NCBI RefSeq assembly: GCF_014905175.1
Contig: NC_057790.1
Coordinates: forward strand, 26,934,469-26,998,468
Direction of reading: 5' to 3'
Source of the DNA: Aphidius gifuensis
Lineage: Eukaryota > Arthropoda > Insecta > Hymenoptera > Braconidae
Length of the DNA stretch: 64,000 nt
Made by a program: the position numbers and the translations under genes. Shown here one piece after another: positions 1 through 12,131 of this stretch. The number at the start of each line of letters is the position of its first letter. Positions within the stretch are counted from its first letter, which is position 1. A model generated the notes under the pieces. The model was not told the DNA's origin and ran no database searches. It saw only the letters and a program-made list of their open reading frames with translations.

Positions 1-87
1 CATCATGTAATTCCAATAATGATTTGAAAATACCATAACAATCTTTAAAAGAAACAAATACCTATACTTTCTTTTCATGAAATTTAG

Positions 88-213
88 TTAATTTAGATAT
101 AATTCTTCGACAACTTTAATAGTAACAATTGTATTTTTAATTGTTAAAAATATAAGATTTGGTAGATTTTCAAAAGCTTTAATCACTGATCTATTAGAAA
201 TTTCAGTTCTATC
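88..213 (-). pseudogene. Out-of-frame LRR-like continuation of the upstream gene
   Basis: Directly past the stop of the LRR gene, the same strand carries about 41 sense codons ending in TAA at 88-90, including FENLPNLIFLTIKNT, which reads like one more LRR. It lies in a different frame from the last exon. The only splice option between them would be an intron of about 34 bp, too short to believe. Either the gene has a frameshift or early stop, or the sequence has an indel error here. Confidence 0.4.
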
Positions 214-236
214 AATTTTTCATCATTAAATGAATA

Positions 237-1635
237 TTAACTCGATTGATCAATGATAAGTTCATTTTCTTCATCTGGTGTATCTACACCAAGACTGAAC
301 CATTCTAGCTGACTTAAACTTTTAACTGCACTAATTCCATCATTAGTTATCTCCCTTCCAAGTATACGTAAATGTTTTAATTTCTTTGAATTTTCACAAA
401 GATTAATTAAAAATTCATCTGTTATACCCCAATTCCATGTAACATCTAATGTTTCAAGATTTTTTAAATTCCCAATTGTAGTCATATCGGTTTTTTCATA
501 ATTCGATGAATAATTATCTCGTGGAAATAATTCTAGAACATTTAAACTTTCAATTTCACCTATCGACTTGACTAATGATGGACTCAATTGAAAACCATAT
601 ACATGTAAACGTTCCAAAGTGATTAATATAGGAAATACCTGAAAATTAAATAATTTATTAAAAATTAAATTTGTTTATTCCACCCAAACATGTGTAATAA
701 TATTTATTAAAATTCAATTGAACTTACTAAACTCAATTTATCTGGTAAGAAAACTTCTTCTTTAGATTCACATTCAAGATGTAAATCTTTCAAGGTTTCA
801 GCAATTTTTTTTAATGAACTGACCCAAGTTAGTGGTAGAGTTAAAATTCCACAGTCCAATGTAATTATCAACCTTTCAAGTTTATGCATATGAGAAAATA
901 CATTTTTAAAATCTTCATCTTCTATTTCTATAAATTTTACAACAAGTTCCTTGAGATTTGTACAATTAACATTAATCAATGACAGTATTTCAGAATAAGG
1001 ATATTTTTGTATATTTAAATACGTTAAATTGTGACCACAACAACGAAATACACATTTTATATCATTTAATTTTGTATCATCATTATCTGTTGGTGATACA
1101 GCCTCAAAATCATATTTAGTAAAACAAGAAAGAACAAGTTGATTATCTTTTTGTTGACATACTGAAAAATTAATTAAATATTTTAAAATTAATACAAATA
1201 TTTTTCATGATTTATCATTTAAAATTATACTGTTTTTATTTTTCTTACTTTCTTTCAGGTGTGGTCGTTCGTGGAACATAGAATTCAATTTAATCATAAG
1301 TTTTTTATGATATTTTTCTAATATTTTATCTCTTTTCGTCAGGCGAGGTTCCAACAAGTATTCTTGAACAATTTTCTCAGTATCTTCAATCATACGTTTT
1401 GTTATTACTGCATGTAGATTTACTCTACTTAAAAATGAGGTTACCTATATCAAAAAAAAAAAAATTAATTCAATTAACAATAAACAATTACATGAGCTAA
1501 AAAGCTTTGCAATTAATCAACTATAATTCACTTGTTATCTTGATGTAATATAATTAATTTTAAACTTACTCCTTCCTGCATATTTAAAATGCTTTTTCTT
1601 AAATCCTCTACAAGGTCATAATCATCAAGAACCAT
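237..1635 (-). CDS. Small leucine-rich-repeat protein, four exons
   Basis: I join four exons: 1635-1570, 1444-1249, 1161-728 and 638-237, with GT-AG borders and phases 0, 1 and 0. The product is about 365 residues. The N-terminus (MVLDDYDLVEDLRKS) leads into a basic helical stretch. From about residue 90 there are irregular leucine-rich repeats such as CTNLKELVVKF, HKLERLIITLD and LKNLETLDVTW, spaced like the C-terminal LRRs of F-box/LRR proteins. I cannot see a convincing F-box, so substrate adaptor function is only a possibility. There is no signal peptide or membrane segment, so it is probably intracellular. It is divergent from the sorting nexin gene across 1.15 kb. The model ends at TAA 237-239, but LRR-like coding continues beyond it in another frame (see 88-213), so the 3' end may be damaged. 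Exon structure is confident; the function is not. Confidence 0.72.
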
Positions 1636-2786
1636 TTTTTCGAGTTAATTTTATTTAAATAATTAATAAATTATTATAAGCTTGCAAATAAATTCAAACA
1701 ATTTAATGAAATAAAGATAAATTGATTAAGCTCTGTAATGTTTGTTGTTTTTTTTTCAACACATGTGGATCCAATAACTGACATTTAACCTCACTAAATT
1801 TTGCTCAATTGACTTCTGTTAAATATAATGTCTAGTGAAGTCTATGAAGTAATTGTGTAAAGGTTTGTTCAATAAAATTCACCAAGTGTCACCTGCCACG
1901 TGGTGTAAGTACCCTTGTATTTTTTTAAAAACGTTTTTTGCTTAATTTTTGCTCTGAATTTTACGACATGTGTACAAGTCTACAGCATTCAACAAAATAC
2001 AACGTGTGTCTCTGTGTCTGTGTGTTGTCCGTGTCCGTCGAGTGTCGCTTTCATCAAAGCCAGCCAGCTGTCTAACAAATACATGATAAATTCCCTGTAT
2101 GTGTATACATGAATTACCTACACAAATATAAATTGCTCGTGCCGACGTCGCCGCCTTTGTTGGCTCCAAAAAAAAAAAAAAAGAAAAAAAACAACCAAAA
2201 ATTAACAATAATACAAAAAACAGCAACAAATAACAATAAAAAAAACAATCAACAATGGTTTTCTAATTTTAAACAATATACTTGTCACGTTAATAATTAT
2301 AAACAAATGTTTTTATTATAAACATTAAATAGAAAAAAATAAAAAAACACTCAAGCTATTTACTCCAAATAAGTGACAGCTCTAGACAGCTCAGTACATT
2401 CAACTGGTACATGAAATTAATTATAGATGAATGTATTTTTTTATTGATACTAAATAATAATAATACTACACAATGTAAGTATTCACATGATACATAATTA
2501 AAATATATTTATTTATTAAAATTACATCAATTAAAATACACTAATTAATCATCAAAATATTTAATTAATTTATTTACATGTATTATCATTAAAACAGAAC
2601 AAATGGTGTGTAAAAAATATCAATTGATATTAAAAAAAAATTGATGATAATAATTAAAACAGAAGCCACAAAATAGTTGACTCATATCATTGGAATTAAT
2701 TATTATTATTATATCAAATAATCGTCATAGTATATTTTTTATTTTGAATATCATTGCTGCTACGTCGATAAATTAAAAAAAAGAAA
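1636..2786. promoter_or_regulatory. Divergent intergenic region between LRR gene and sorting nexin
   Basis: This stretch of about 1.15 kb separates two start codons that point away from each other, so it should hold both promoters and 5' UTRs. The part at roughly 1890-2160 is less AT-rich than its surroundings (GTGTCTGTGTGTTGTCCGTG and similar), which suggests promoter or 5' UTR sequence. Short ORFs on both strands here look like chance and are not annotated. No clear TATA box was found. Confidence 0.4.
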
Positions 2787-4508
2787 ATGGAAGGACAACA
2801 GGTAATATTGAAAATAAAACATTTAAAATTAAATGATAATTAATTATGCTGTGTTTTTTAATAGGTAACAGCTGTTTATGATTTTTCTGGTGAGCCAGGA
2901 ACAGCTGAATTGTCAATAACTGCTGGTGAGATATTGACTGTATCACGTGATAATGTTGGTGATGGTTGGTGTGAAGGTTACAATCAGTCTGGTAGCTCAG
3001 GGCTATTTCCAGCTGCGTATGTCCAACTTTGTGATAATCAACAACAAATAAATACAGCAGCAACATCATCAATTGTACATACACAAACAGCAGCAGCAGC
3101 AACAGCAACAACATCATCATCAATTGTACAAAGTAGTAGTACTGATTATTGGGATGATGATTGGGATGATGACTCTGAAATTGGACAAACACAAGCATAT
3201 GTACCAAAAAATTATGCTACAACAATAGCATCAAATACTGGATATAATAATAATAATGATTATTCAGATAATATGTCTGTTGCAAGTCATTCAATAGCAC
3301 CAGATAGAAATATACCAAATATACCAAAGAAAGATAAAAAATTTTCAACACTAATTAAATCTGGTGAGGATAGTTTTTTACTTGGTGTTAAAACAATAAT
3401 TGTACCAGATTATGATAAAATATTTATTGAAGAACATGAAGATGGTAGATATTCATGGTTATCAACTGGTGAAAATTATAAATGTGTTGTAACATCACCT
3501 AAAAAAGAATCGAAATTAAAAGGTTTAAAAAGTTTTATTGTTTATCAACTAACATCAACATTTAATAATATACAAGTATCACGTAGATATAAACATTTCG
3601 ATTGGTTACATGATAGATTAGAAGAAAAATATTGTTTTATTGCAATACCACCATTACCAGATAAACAAATATCTGGTAGATATGAAGAACAATTTATTGA
3701 ACATCGTAGAACACAGCTACAAGAATTTGTTGATTATGTTTGTCGACATCCAGTACTATCAAAAAGTCGTGTTTGGGAACATTTTATAACATGTACTGAT
3801 GAAAAACGTTGGAAAGCTGGTAAAAGATTAGCTGAAAAAGATGAATTACTTGGTTTTAATTATTTTAATGCTGTACAATGTTCAGATACACAAATTGATG
3901 TTATTAAAACTGAAATACAAATTGATACATTTACAAAATTTATAAATGGACTTGATCCAGTTGTTAAAAGTTTCATGGCAATGGCTATGGATCAAGGTAA
4001 AAAACATCAAAGTTTATATAAACGTGAGTATCAAAAAATTGGACAATCATTTACATTATTGGGACATGCACTTGAGGGTGATGCATGTAGTAGAAATCAA
4101 TTGACATTGGCATTGAAACTGACTGGTGATGCTTACAATGACATTGGTAAATTATATGATGAACAACCAAAATATGATTGGGAACCATTGGCACATAAAT
4201 TTCATATTTATCGTGGTATCATTGGTGCATTTCCAGATATTATTAATATACATAAAAGTGCTGTACAAAAAAAAAAAGATTGTGAACGTTTAGTTACTGA
4301 ACATAAAATGGAATTACAACAACATCGTGAATTATCAAAACGTACTGATATTATTGCACGTGCATTAATTGCTGAAGAATCATATTTTCAAACTGAAAGA
4401 GAAATGCATATTAAACCAATGATGCAAAATCATTTACGTGAACAAATTATTTTTTATCAAAATATTGTTACTAAATTGCAAGAAGCATTGGCAGCATATG
4501 ATGCATAA
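2787..4508 (+). CDS. SH3PX1: SH3-PX-BAR sorting nexin (SNX9/18/33 type)
   Basis: There are two coding exons, 2787-2801 (MEGQQ, donor GTAATA) and 2865-4508, joined in phase 0; about 552 residues. Residues 6-60 form an SH3 domain (VTAVYDFSGEPGTAELSI, GDGWCEGYNQSGSSGLFPAAYV). A low-complexity linker follows with acidic tryptophan motifs (YWDDDWDDD), the type that binds AP-2/clathrin in SNX9. The PX domain is about 207-320, with basic RRYKHF and PPLPDKQ for phosphoinositide binding, and a BAR region fills about 330-552. Family knowledge: these proteins bind PI(4,5)P2 and dynamin at endocytic necks; the Drosophila orthologue SH3PX1 also works at the neuromuscular junction. The tiny first exon was added because without it the SH3 domain would lack its first beta strand. 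Confidence 0.95.
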
Positions 4509-6402
4509 ACGAAACAAAAATTTACTATAAACATCTTTTTATATAAACAATATATTAACATTTATTTTTCTGTAAAAAAAAAAAATGTCTATTATTTTTT
4601 TTAAATGTGCAAGCACACAATACATATACACACTCCAAAAAAAAAAAAAAAAATTTCCAGAATGAGTATTATGATGATGATGATGATGATGATGTCAATT
4701 AACATAATGCATAAAAAAAAAATGATGATTTTATAAATGTTTTTATCACTCCTAAAAATTGTATATATAAAAAATATTTTATTACTAATTAATTAACCCA
4801 CATATACACACACACACATACACATGTAGCAATGATGAATTTTAAAAATAAAAAAAAATTATTATTTTTATTATTATTATATTTATTTAATTTGAACCAA
4901 AAAAAAAAAAAAAATTATTGATAATTATTATTGAATATTTATCTGATTTATTATACATTGTTGTTTACACTTTTTTAATTTTATTAATTATTATTTTTTA
5001 AATTAACAATGGCCAATGGTCGGACGGACCGCTGAAAAAATTCACATAATTAAATATATATTTTTTGACTCGTTATAATTTGAACAATAATTAAAAAAAA
5101 AAAATAAACAATTTTAGATTAAGTTATTAATAAAAATTACATACAATTAATTTGTGTCATATTTGGATTATTTTATAGAAACACAATCATTCTTTCACAA
5201 CTTGCTTGCTAATATTTTTCTATTTCTGTTTAAATTGATTTTAGATAAAAAAAAAAAAGGAAAATATATCTGGCACTATTTACATAGGCATGTGCAATTT
5301 AAAAAAATAATTATATATTATTTAAATAATATTAATAAACAGGAAAAATATTATTTTCATTATTTTCGATTAACAGAATTTATTTAAAAATTTAATGTGC
5401 AATATTTTTAAATTATCTTGGCATCAAGTTCATTTTTTTTTCTTTCATGTTTGTAATTATAGTAATTATAGTAATGACTATTTATAAGTATAGTGCATTG
5501 TACATACAATTTTTCATATAAATATCAGCATAAAATATTTTAAGTAATTATACGAAGCACAAATAATCAATTTTATTTTGTCTGATCAACATTTCATCGA
5601 CAAACTTTATTAATATATATTTTTTTTTTTTCTTGTTTTATCAACAAGCATATGCTTTTGCATAATAAACCCAAATTGGGACATGATAATTATCATAAAT
5701 TACATTACTATATACCCTTTAATAGTTTTTTTAATTTTTTTTTTTTTAAATTTTATATTTTAAAGTTTTTTTTTGCATTTTTTTTCTCTGTTTTATTTAC
5801 CACATTTTAATTGTTTCAAAAAATATCTTAAATTTACTGGTGAGCTGTTATTTATCAGTTTCATTTTTTTTTTCATTTTTTTACATTATCATATCATTCA
5901 CTTGGAAACAAACTAAAAATTGATCCAAAAATATCAGTAACTCTACTCTTACTATTTAAAAAAAAAGAAAAAAAGTTTTCGTATTTTTTCATGAATAACG
6001 AAAAATAAAAATATAAATTATTTTATAATTACAGAGATATGTCGTTGTATTGTTCGTAATATTGAATCTAAGGGAATGTTGATGAACAATAAACAATTTA
6101 AACGAAAAAATAAAGATAAAAAAAAAAAATAATTAATATCAATTTTATATAGAGAGAAAATACACAGTATATATATTATAATATAATTAAAAATGAGATT
6201 CACGATTTTTTGTGTTTATGTTGTTTTCTAACTGGATAGCCAGTATTATTTTTACGAAATAATAACGTTGATAGTGCAGTACGTGTATTATCCCAAGGAA
6301 GCTTAAAACGCTTGTGACGAAAGTACATTTGTGATGAGCAAGAAGCATTAGGTATATTATTATTATTATTTGTTACAACTGTTGAAGGTTCAAGTATTTT
6401 TT
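4509..6402. other. Convergent 3' flanks of sorting nexin and CaMKI
   Basis: AT-rich sequence between two convergent genes. It holds several poly-A runs, a GATGAT microsatellite near 4671-4694, a CA run near 4807-4820 and AATAAA-like signals. The ORFs here are low-complexity and match nothing I recognise. The segment 6200-6402 belongs to the alternative open frame discussed under CaMKI. Confidence 0.5.
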
Positions 6403-6451
6403 TCAATTGCAGTTGTTTGGATTCGATGACCGATGGCGATTGTTTTGTTGC

Positions 6452-6488
<37 letters not shown>

Positions 6489-9400
6489 GCGACTGCGATG
6501 CCATTTGGCTGCCTGTAGAGGGGTGGCCTGATGTTCCTAGTTGTTGCTGTTGCTGTTGTCGTTGTTGATGTTGTTGATGTTGTTGTGACATCTGGCTCGA
6601 TGGCTGTTGATGACCGCTGTTCAATGCCAATCTCTGCATCTGACGAATCACCGTGGCTGCATGGTAGGCTTGCTGGAACCATGATACAACAGGGAGACTT
6701 TCCTATGGTGCCTGTACGAGTAAAGATAGCCGAATATCAGCTCATATGTAATTGTAAATTTAATACTAACCTTCCACCTTGATTTGGCAAAATTCTTTTT
6801 AAGTTGTTCCGATACCGTACCATGGATATTTTTATCGCTTGCTGCATTTCCAGATATCCTAAAATTGTTTTTGATTTTTTTCAATAATTTAATTTATAAA
6901 TTATTTATTTAATTTTAGGGTCGATTGATTATTAATTTTTTTTAAATTAAACATTGGTTAGCTAATTGAATGATTTTGATTTTGAAATTAATTTATTGTT
7001 AAATGTTAGAAAAAATCAATAGATAATCATTATTTAATTTTTTTATTTGTCAATTATTTTCAAGTAATTAAAAACATTGATTTTATTTATAATATAAATA
7101 TAAAATAATTATTTTTAAAATTAAAATGTAAAAATTGTTGTATTATTTTTTTTTTTCTATAAATTTCTTTGTTTTTTTTATGTAAAAAATAAATGATTTA
7201 ATGAATTTGATTTTTAATTATTGTAAATTAATTCAAACCAATTAATTTAATTATTTTATAATTATTTATAAATATTAAATGTAAAAAAAAAAAAAGTAGA
7301 AATTTTAATGTAATAAAATTGTTATATTGTTAATAGGAGAAAAAAATATAATAATAAAATTTTGAATATATAAAAAATATAAATACTTGAATGACTATCA
7401 ACTCGACCCATTAAAAATATAATAATAAATGCATTATGAATAATTTACCAGGGATGTGCGAGTGCCTGTTTGCAAGTGTATCTCTTCTCAACATTAACGC
7501 ACATGAGTTTGTGAATAAAATCCTTGGCTGAATCACTTATGTCGTCCCAATAAGGTGAATCGAATTCAAACTCACCTGCAACAATCTGGTTAGCTTTCAC
7601 TGGGACAAATTTTTTATCGAAGACTTGTGTTGGTCAACTCAAGACACAGTTTATAATTCAATCAACTTAGATATGTCAACATAAACAACCAAAATAAGTA
7701 TTTTTAAAAAATATATATATAAAAAAAAAAAACCTAAAAAATAAATAATATAACGCAATTTATATACCATATTTATTACTTACAAAAAAAGGCAAATGTT
7801 TTATTATTTTTTTTTTTTTACTTAATGCTGCAATTGTTGTTGAGTAATTTAAAAATATATTTTTTGAAAATTAAAACAGTTTAAATAATAATAACAATTT
7901 AAATAATAAAAAATTAAAATTTATGTTTGATGTTGTAAATAACCGGTCTAGATATACAAAAAAAAAAAAAGATAATTATTTCAATTTTTTTTTGTTGTTG
8001 TATAATTTATTGTGATGATAATGTGTTATGAAATAAAAAAAAAAAAAAATTATTATTAATGATTTATTACCTTTCAAAATCTGGGCAAATAGATTGGCAT
8101 CATTTTCATCGTAAAAAGGTGGATAGCCACACAAAAGAATGTAGGATATGACACCTATGCTCCAGACATCAACTGCTTTTCCATATGGTCTTTGTGCCAA
8201 CACTTCAGGGGCTGAAAATAATATTTATCAATAATTATTTTCGTTTTCTTTTCCCCTTTTCTCACATTTATCATTGACGAAAAATGTGACACGAAATATT
8301 TATGACATTTCGATTAAATTTATGATAGAAATATATTATAAATGAATAAAATTTTTATTATTTTTTTTCATATAAAAATTAGAATTAGAATTTCTAAATA
8401 TTCTAAATGATTTTCAATTTTTTATTACTTTTTTTTTTGTATATTAAAAATTAAATTGTGAAATTTCGAAAATTTATTATTTTTATTTCCATTATATTAC
8501 CAAATTTCAACTAGATTTTATAAATAAAAAATAAAGAAAAATATTAAATATGTAAAATTTATTTAAATTTATATTCGAAAAATTGTTTGAAATATTTTTA
8601 ACAATTACCCAAAGCTTGTAATTATTTATAAAAAAATTGAAATATTTATTTGATTATTCGCTCTCTACACAAAGCTAAATTAGAAAAATAATAAAATTTT
8701 ATTATATAATTAAATCACCCACGTCTTTTGGCTACAATACATAAAAAAATAAAAAAACAAAATACGTAAAATTTATTGTTTTTCTTTTTAATTAAATAAG
8801 CCAATACTTTCAAAATTTTATAATTAATTTTCAAGGCTACACTTGATACTTGAGTACCTTTCTCGAGCCAACAATAAACTACATAAAATCATGAAAAATT
8901 ATATTAATTTAATTTGAATTTAATTACCTAAAATTATATATAATATTTTTCAAGGCTTTCAACTTTTAATTTAAATTTAATTGATCTATTTCGAAATAGA
9001 AAATAATATCTACAATCTTTAATAATTATTTTTAATAATTGAATCAAATAAATAAATGACCCACCAACATATCCAGGTGTTCCACAAGCAGTTGCCATTA
9101 TTCCTGAATCTTCCATTTTTGAAAGACCGAAATCACTTATCATTATTTTACTATCTTCATCTGTACTATAATAAAGTAAATTTTCTGGTTTTAAATCACG
9201 ATGAACAACTCCTTGTTCATGCATATAATCAACAGCTTCTAAAACTTGTCTTATCAATCCTGATGCATCTTTTTCAGTATAAGAACCTTTTTCAACAATT
9301 CTATCAAATAATTCACCACCAGTTACTCTGTAAATAAAATTATCACAAAATTAATCATCAAAAAATTAATCAATTATTTTTTTCTACTTACAATTCCATT

Positions 9401-12131
9401 ATCAAATAGACCTTGTGTTTGTCCTCAAATGTCTCCAACAATTGTACAATATTTGGATGTTTCAACCTGCAACAATGATCATCAAATACAATAATTTACA
9501 AATTATAAAAATTACTTTTTGTTAATTGTATTTTGAGGCAATAATATTGTGTGTCAATTAATTTATTATAATAATAATAAAATACACAAACAAGCACAGT
9601 TGATAATTTAAAATAAATATACAATTATTATAGAAATATATAAAATAATTACATCAAAAAAGAAATAATAAAATATCAAGAGGGAATTAATAATAAAAAA
9701 AAAAGTGATAGAAAATAAAAATAGGGATCGTGCAAAGTGCATCAAGACAAAAGCATTATAAATGTCTATTTATTAAAAAAATAAATGCAATTTTATTATA
9801 TTGCATTAAAGACAGCTGTGGAAAAGGATATTGCATCTCGCACATTATTATTATGTCATTATCATGTCATCGTAACATAATATGTATACTATTATTTACT
9901 TAATTAATATCAATTTAAAATTTTATAGGTATATATATCGATAGCTGTTATCAGCAGGTGGTCGAGTGACATTGTTCTTGATATAATGAAAATTTTATTC
10001 AACGCATCAAGTGTAAATCGATAATTAATTCAATTTAATAAAAATAAAAATAAATTACCTAAATTTATTTTTATTTTATTCATGTCATTTAAGATGATCA
10101 GTGGTTTGAAATTTAAGATGAATTTATTTTATTTATTTATTCCCAAATGATGTTATTATTTTTTATGTAAAAATATATTTAACATAATTTATTTTATGGA
10201 ATTATTTAAATTTTCAGTTTTTTTTTTTTTTTTGGCTAATTTTATTGTGTGTATAAACAAGTGCTATTTGAATGGAAAAAAAAAATTTTTAAATTGCTGG
10301 TTTTTATGAAGATGATCGTGGCAAATTTATGATATTTTTTTTGAATGATAAAAAGGGTGGTATAGGCAGTTGGTTCCCGTGTTAAATTGGGCCCAGACTT
10401 ACCATCCTCTTTCGCCACTACTATCCGACTTGATGGATCCATCAACACTATGTGGTGTCACTGTTTCACTGAACCTACGAATTAACAATAACACCATACA
10501 AAATTACATAAAACAATTTAAATAAAAAATTTTTTAACTTTACTTTTTTTACTCAATTTTATTTTTGTAACAGCGAATGTTATTGACCGAGGGAAAATTG
10601 AGATAACATTGATTTAAAAAATAAAATGACAAGTTGTTTTTAATAAATTTAAAAAACAAAAATATATACTCGTGATGTTCAATGAATGAGTGTCTATCAG
10701 TGTCACCTATTTTATTTTTAAAAAAATTACAAAATTCATTTTTAATAAATGAATAATCCTTGGTAAATAAATCAGCTCAATTTGCCTTGAAAAAAAAAAT
10801 ACAATAAAAAATAATTTATAAAGTTTTGTTTTTTTGGCCATAACTTGTCAGCTGGCATCTAAAAATAAACATTAATTTGTTGACTCAAAAACATATACCT
10901 ATATTTGAATAAATGATATATATTTTTTGAATATTATTTGACATAAATATATATTTTTAAATAAACGTTGTAATATGGTTTATAAAATATTTATATATGC
11001 GAGACGCGATAAGTACTTGCATTGAGTGGAATATATATATAAAAATAAGCTGCGCGCAATAAGAAGATAATATAAATAAATAAATATAATATAAACATGC
11101 AAATATATATACACTCAGCTTCAAGTTGATGTACACTTGAAATTAAGTCATCTAATATTATTAATAGTAATTAATTAAATAGTCAAACGATCATCATCAC
11201 GTTTGATATATCAAAGAAAAACACGTTTAACAAAAAAATATAAATATTGTTAATTTAAACAAACAAAAGGAATATTAATAACAAAAAAAAATGAAGATCT
11301 CAGCAAGCTAATTATTTATAATTATTAATCAACAATATTATTGTTTTTTTTTTTTGTTAATAATTAATTTTAAACAAAAAAAAGACAAAAAAAAAAAGGA
11401 AAAAATTAAAGTTTTTTTTACATTTGTTTGTTTGTTTGTTTATAATAAATAAATAAATATATGTTTGTTTATAAATTTGTTATTAACAATTGTGTGTTAC
11501 CTTCTTAATACTCTTATTTCATTTTCTAATGAATCTTCTTTTCCTTTTAATGCTTTTTTGTCAATAATTTTAACAGCAAACATTTGACCAGGATTTTCTT
11601 TACTTTCAGCAAGTCGTACCTCTGAAAATGCTCCTCTAAAAAATAATAATTAATTAATTGAAAAATAATAAACAATATTATTTATAATAATTGATAATTT
11701 AAATAATATTTTATTTAATAATATTTTTGATTATAGTTGTGCAATAAACTTGATAAAACTTGTTGAAATAAAAAAATAAAAAAAAAAAAATGAAAAAAAA
11801 CATTTAAAAGATAAATAAATTGTTTAATTAACAATAAATAAATAATAAATAATTTAAATAATTAAAAAATATAAATGAAATATGAGTTTATTTTATTTTT
11901 TTTTTAAAATTGATTTTAATTTTATGACAATATTAAAGACAAACAGCTGTCAGCAATTTAAATAATTAATTACAAAAATTAATATTTAATTAATAAATAA
12001 ATTTATAAATAATTAACTTACGTTCCCAATAATTCCTTGAGGATATATTTATCATCAACAGATGATGATTTATCATCCTTTCCATCTTTTTTCATTTTTT
12101 TATTTGAATCTTTTTTACCAAAAAGTGGCAT
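6403..12131 (-). CDS. CaMKI: Calcium/calmodulin-dependent protein kinase type I
   Basis: Eight constitutive exons: 12131-12022, 11635-11501, 9466-9392, 9327-9065, 8211-8071, 7575-7449, 6858-6771 and 6672-6403. All phases agree, giving about 402 residues. The kinase core shows the glycine loop LLGTGAFSEVRL, lysine in AVKIIDKKALKG, the catalytic loop VVHRDLKPENLLY, DFG in ISDFGLSKM, and activation loop ATACGTPGYVAPE with the threonine phosphorylated by CaMKK. The C-terminal NIHGTVSEQLKKNFAKSRWK followed by QAYHAATVIRQMQRLAL is the autoinhibitory and calmodulin-binding segment. The tail is glutamine-rich. Family role: cytosolic/nuclear Ser/Thr kinase activated by Ca2+/calmodulin. Introns are long (up to about 2 kb). 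A further 72-nt exon lies in one of them (10403-10474). Confidence 0.95.
6446..6490 (-). repeat. CaMKI: CAA/CAG polyglutamine tract in CaMKI tail
   Basis: About 15 consecutive glutamine codons, mostly CAA, in the last CaMKI exon; a second glutamine-rich patch lies at about 6540-6585. The repeat is triplet-based and open in more than one frame, so length changes keep the frame while a single-base slip would move into a long alternative ORF. Confidence 0.9.
10403..10474 (-). other. CaMKI: Probable 72-nt cassette exon of CaMKI
   Basis: This is flanked by a good acceptor (TTCGTAG) and donor (GTAAGT), starts and ends in phase 2, and has length divisible by three. Included, it inserts 24 residues (serine/threonine-rich, FSETVTPHSVDGSIKSDSSG and on) between LRR and LKHPN, after the helix-C region of the N-lobe. 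Skipped, the join LRR-LKHPN is also perfect, so the kinase is complete either way. Inclusion would place a phosphorylatable loop close to helix C. Confidence 0.75.

Noticed and set aside
2050..2075. On the minus strand GGCTTTGATGA resembles part of the miR-2/miR-13 family.
   Set aside because: Only about 11 nt agree, the 5' seed does not match, and no hairpin surrounds it.
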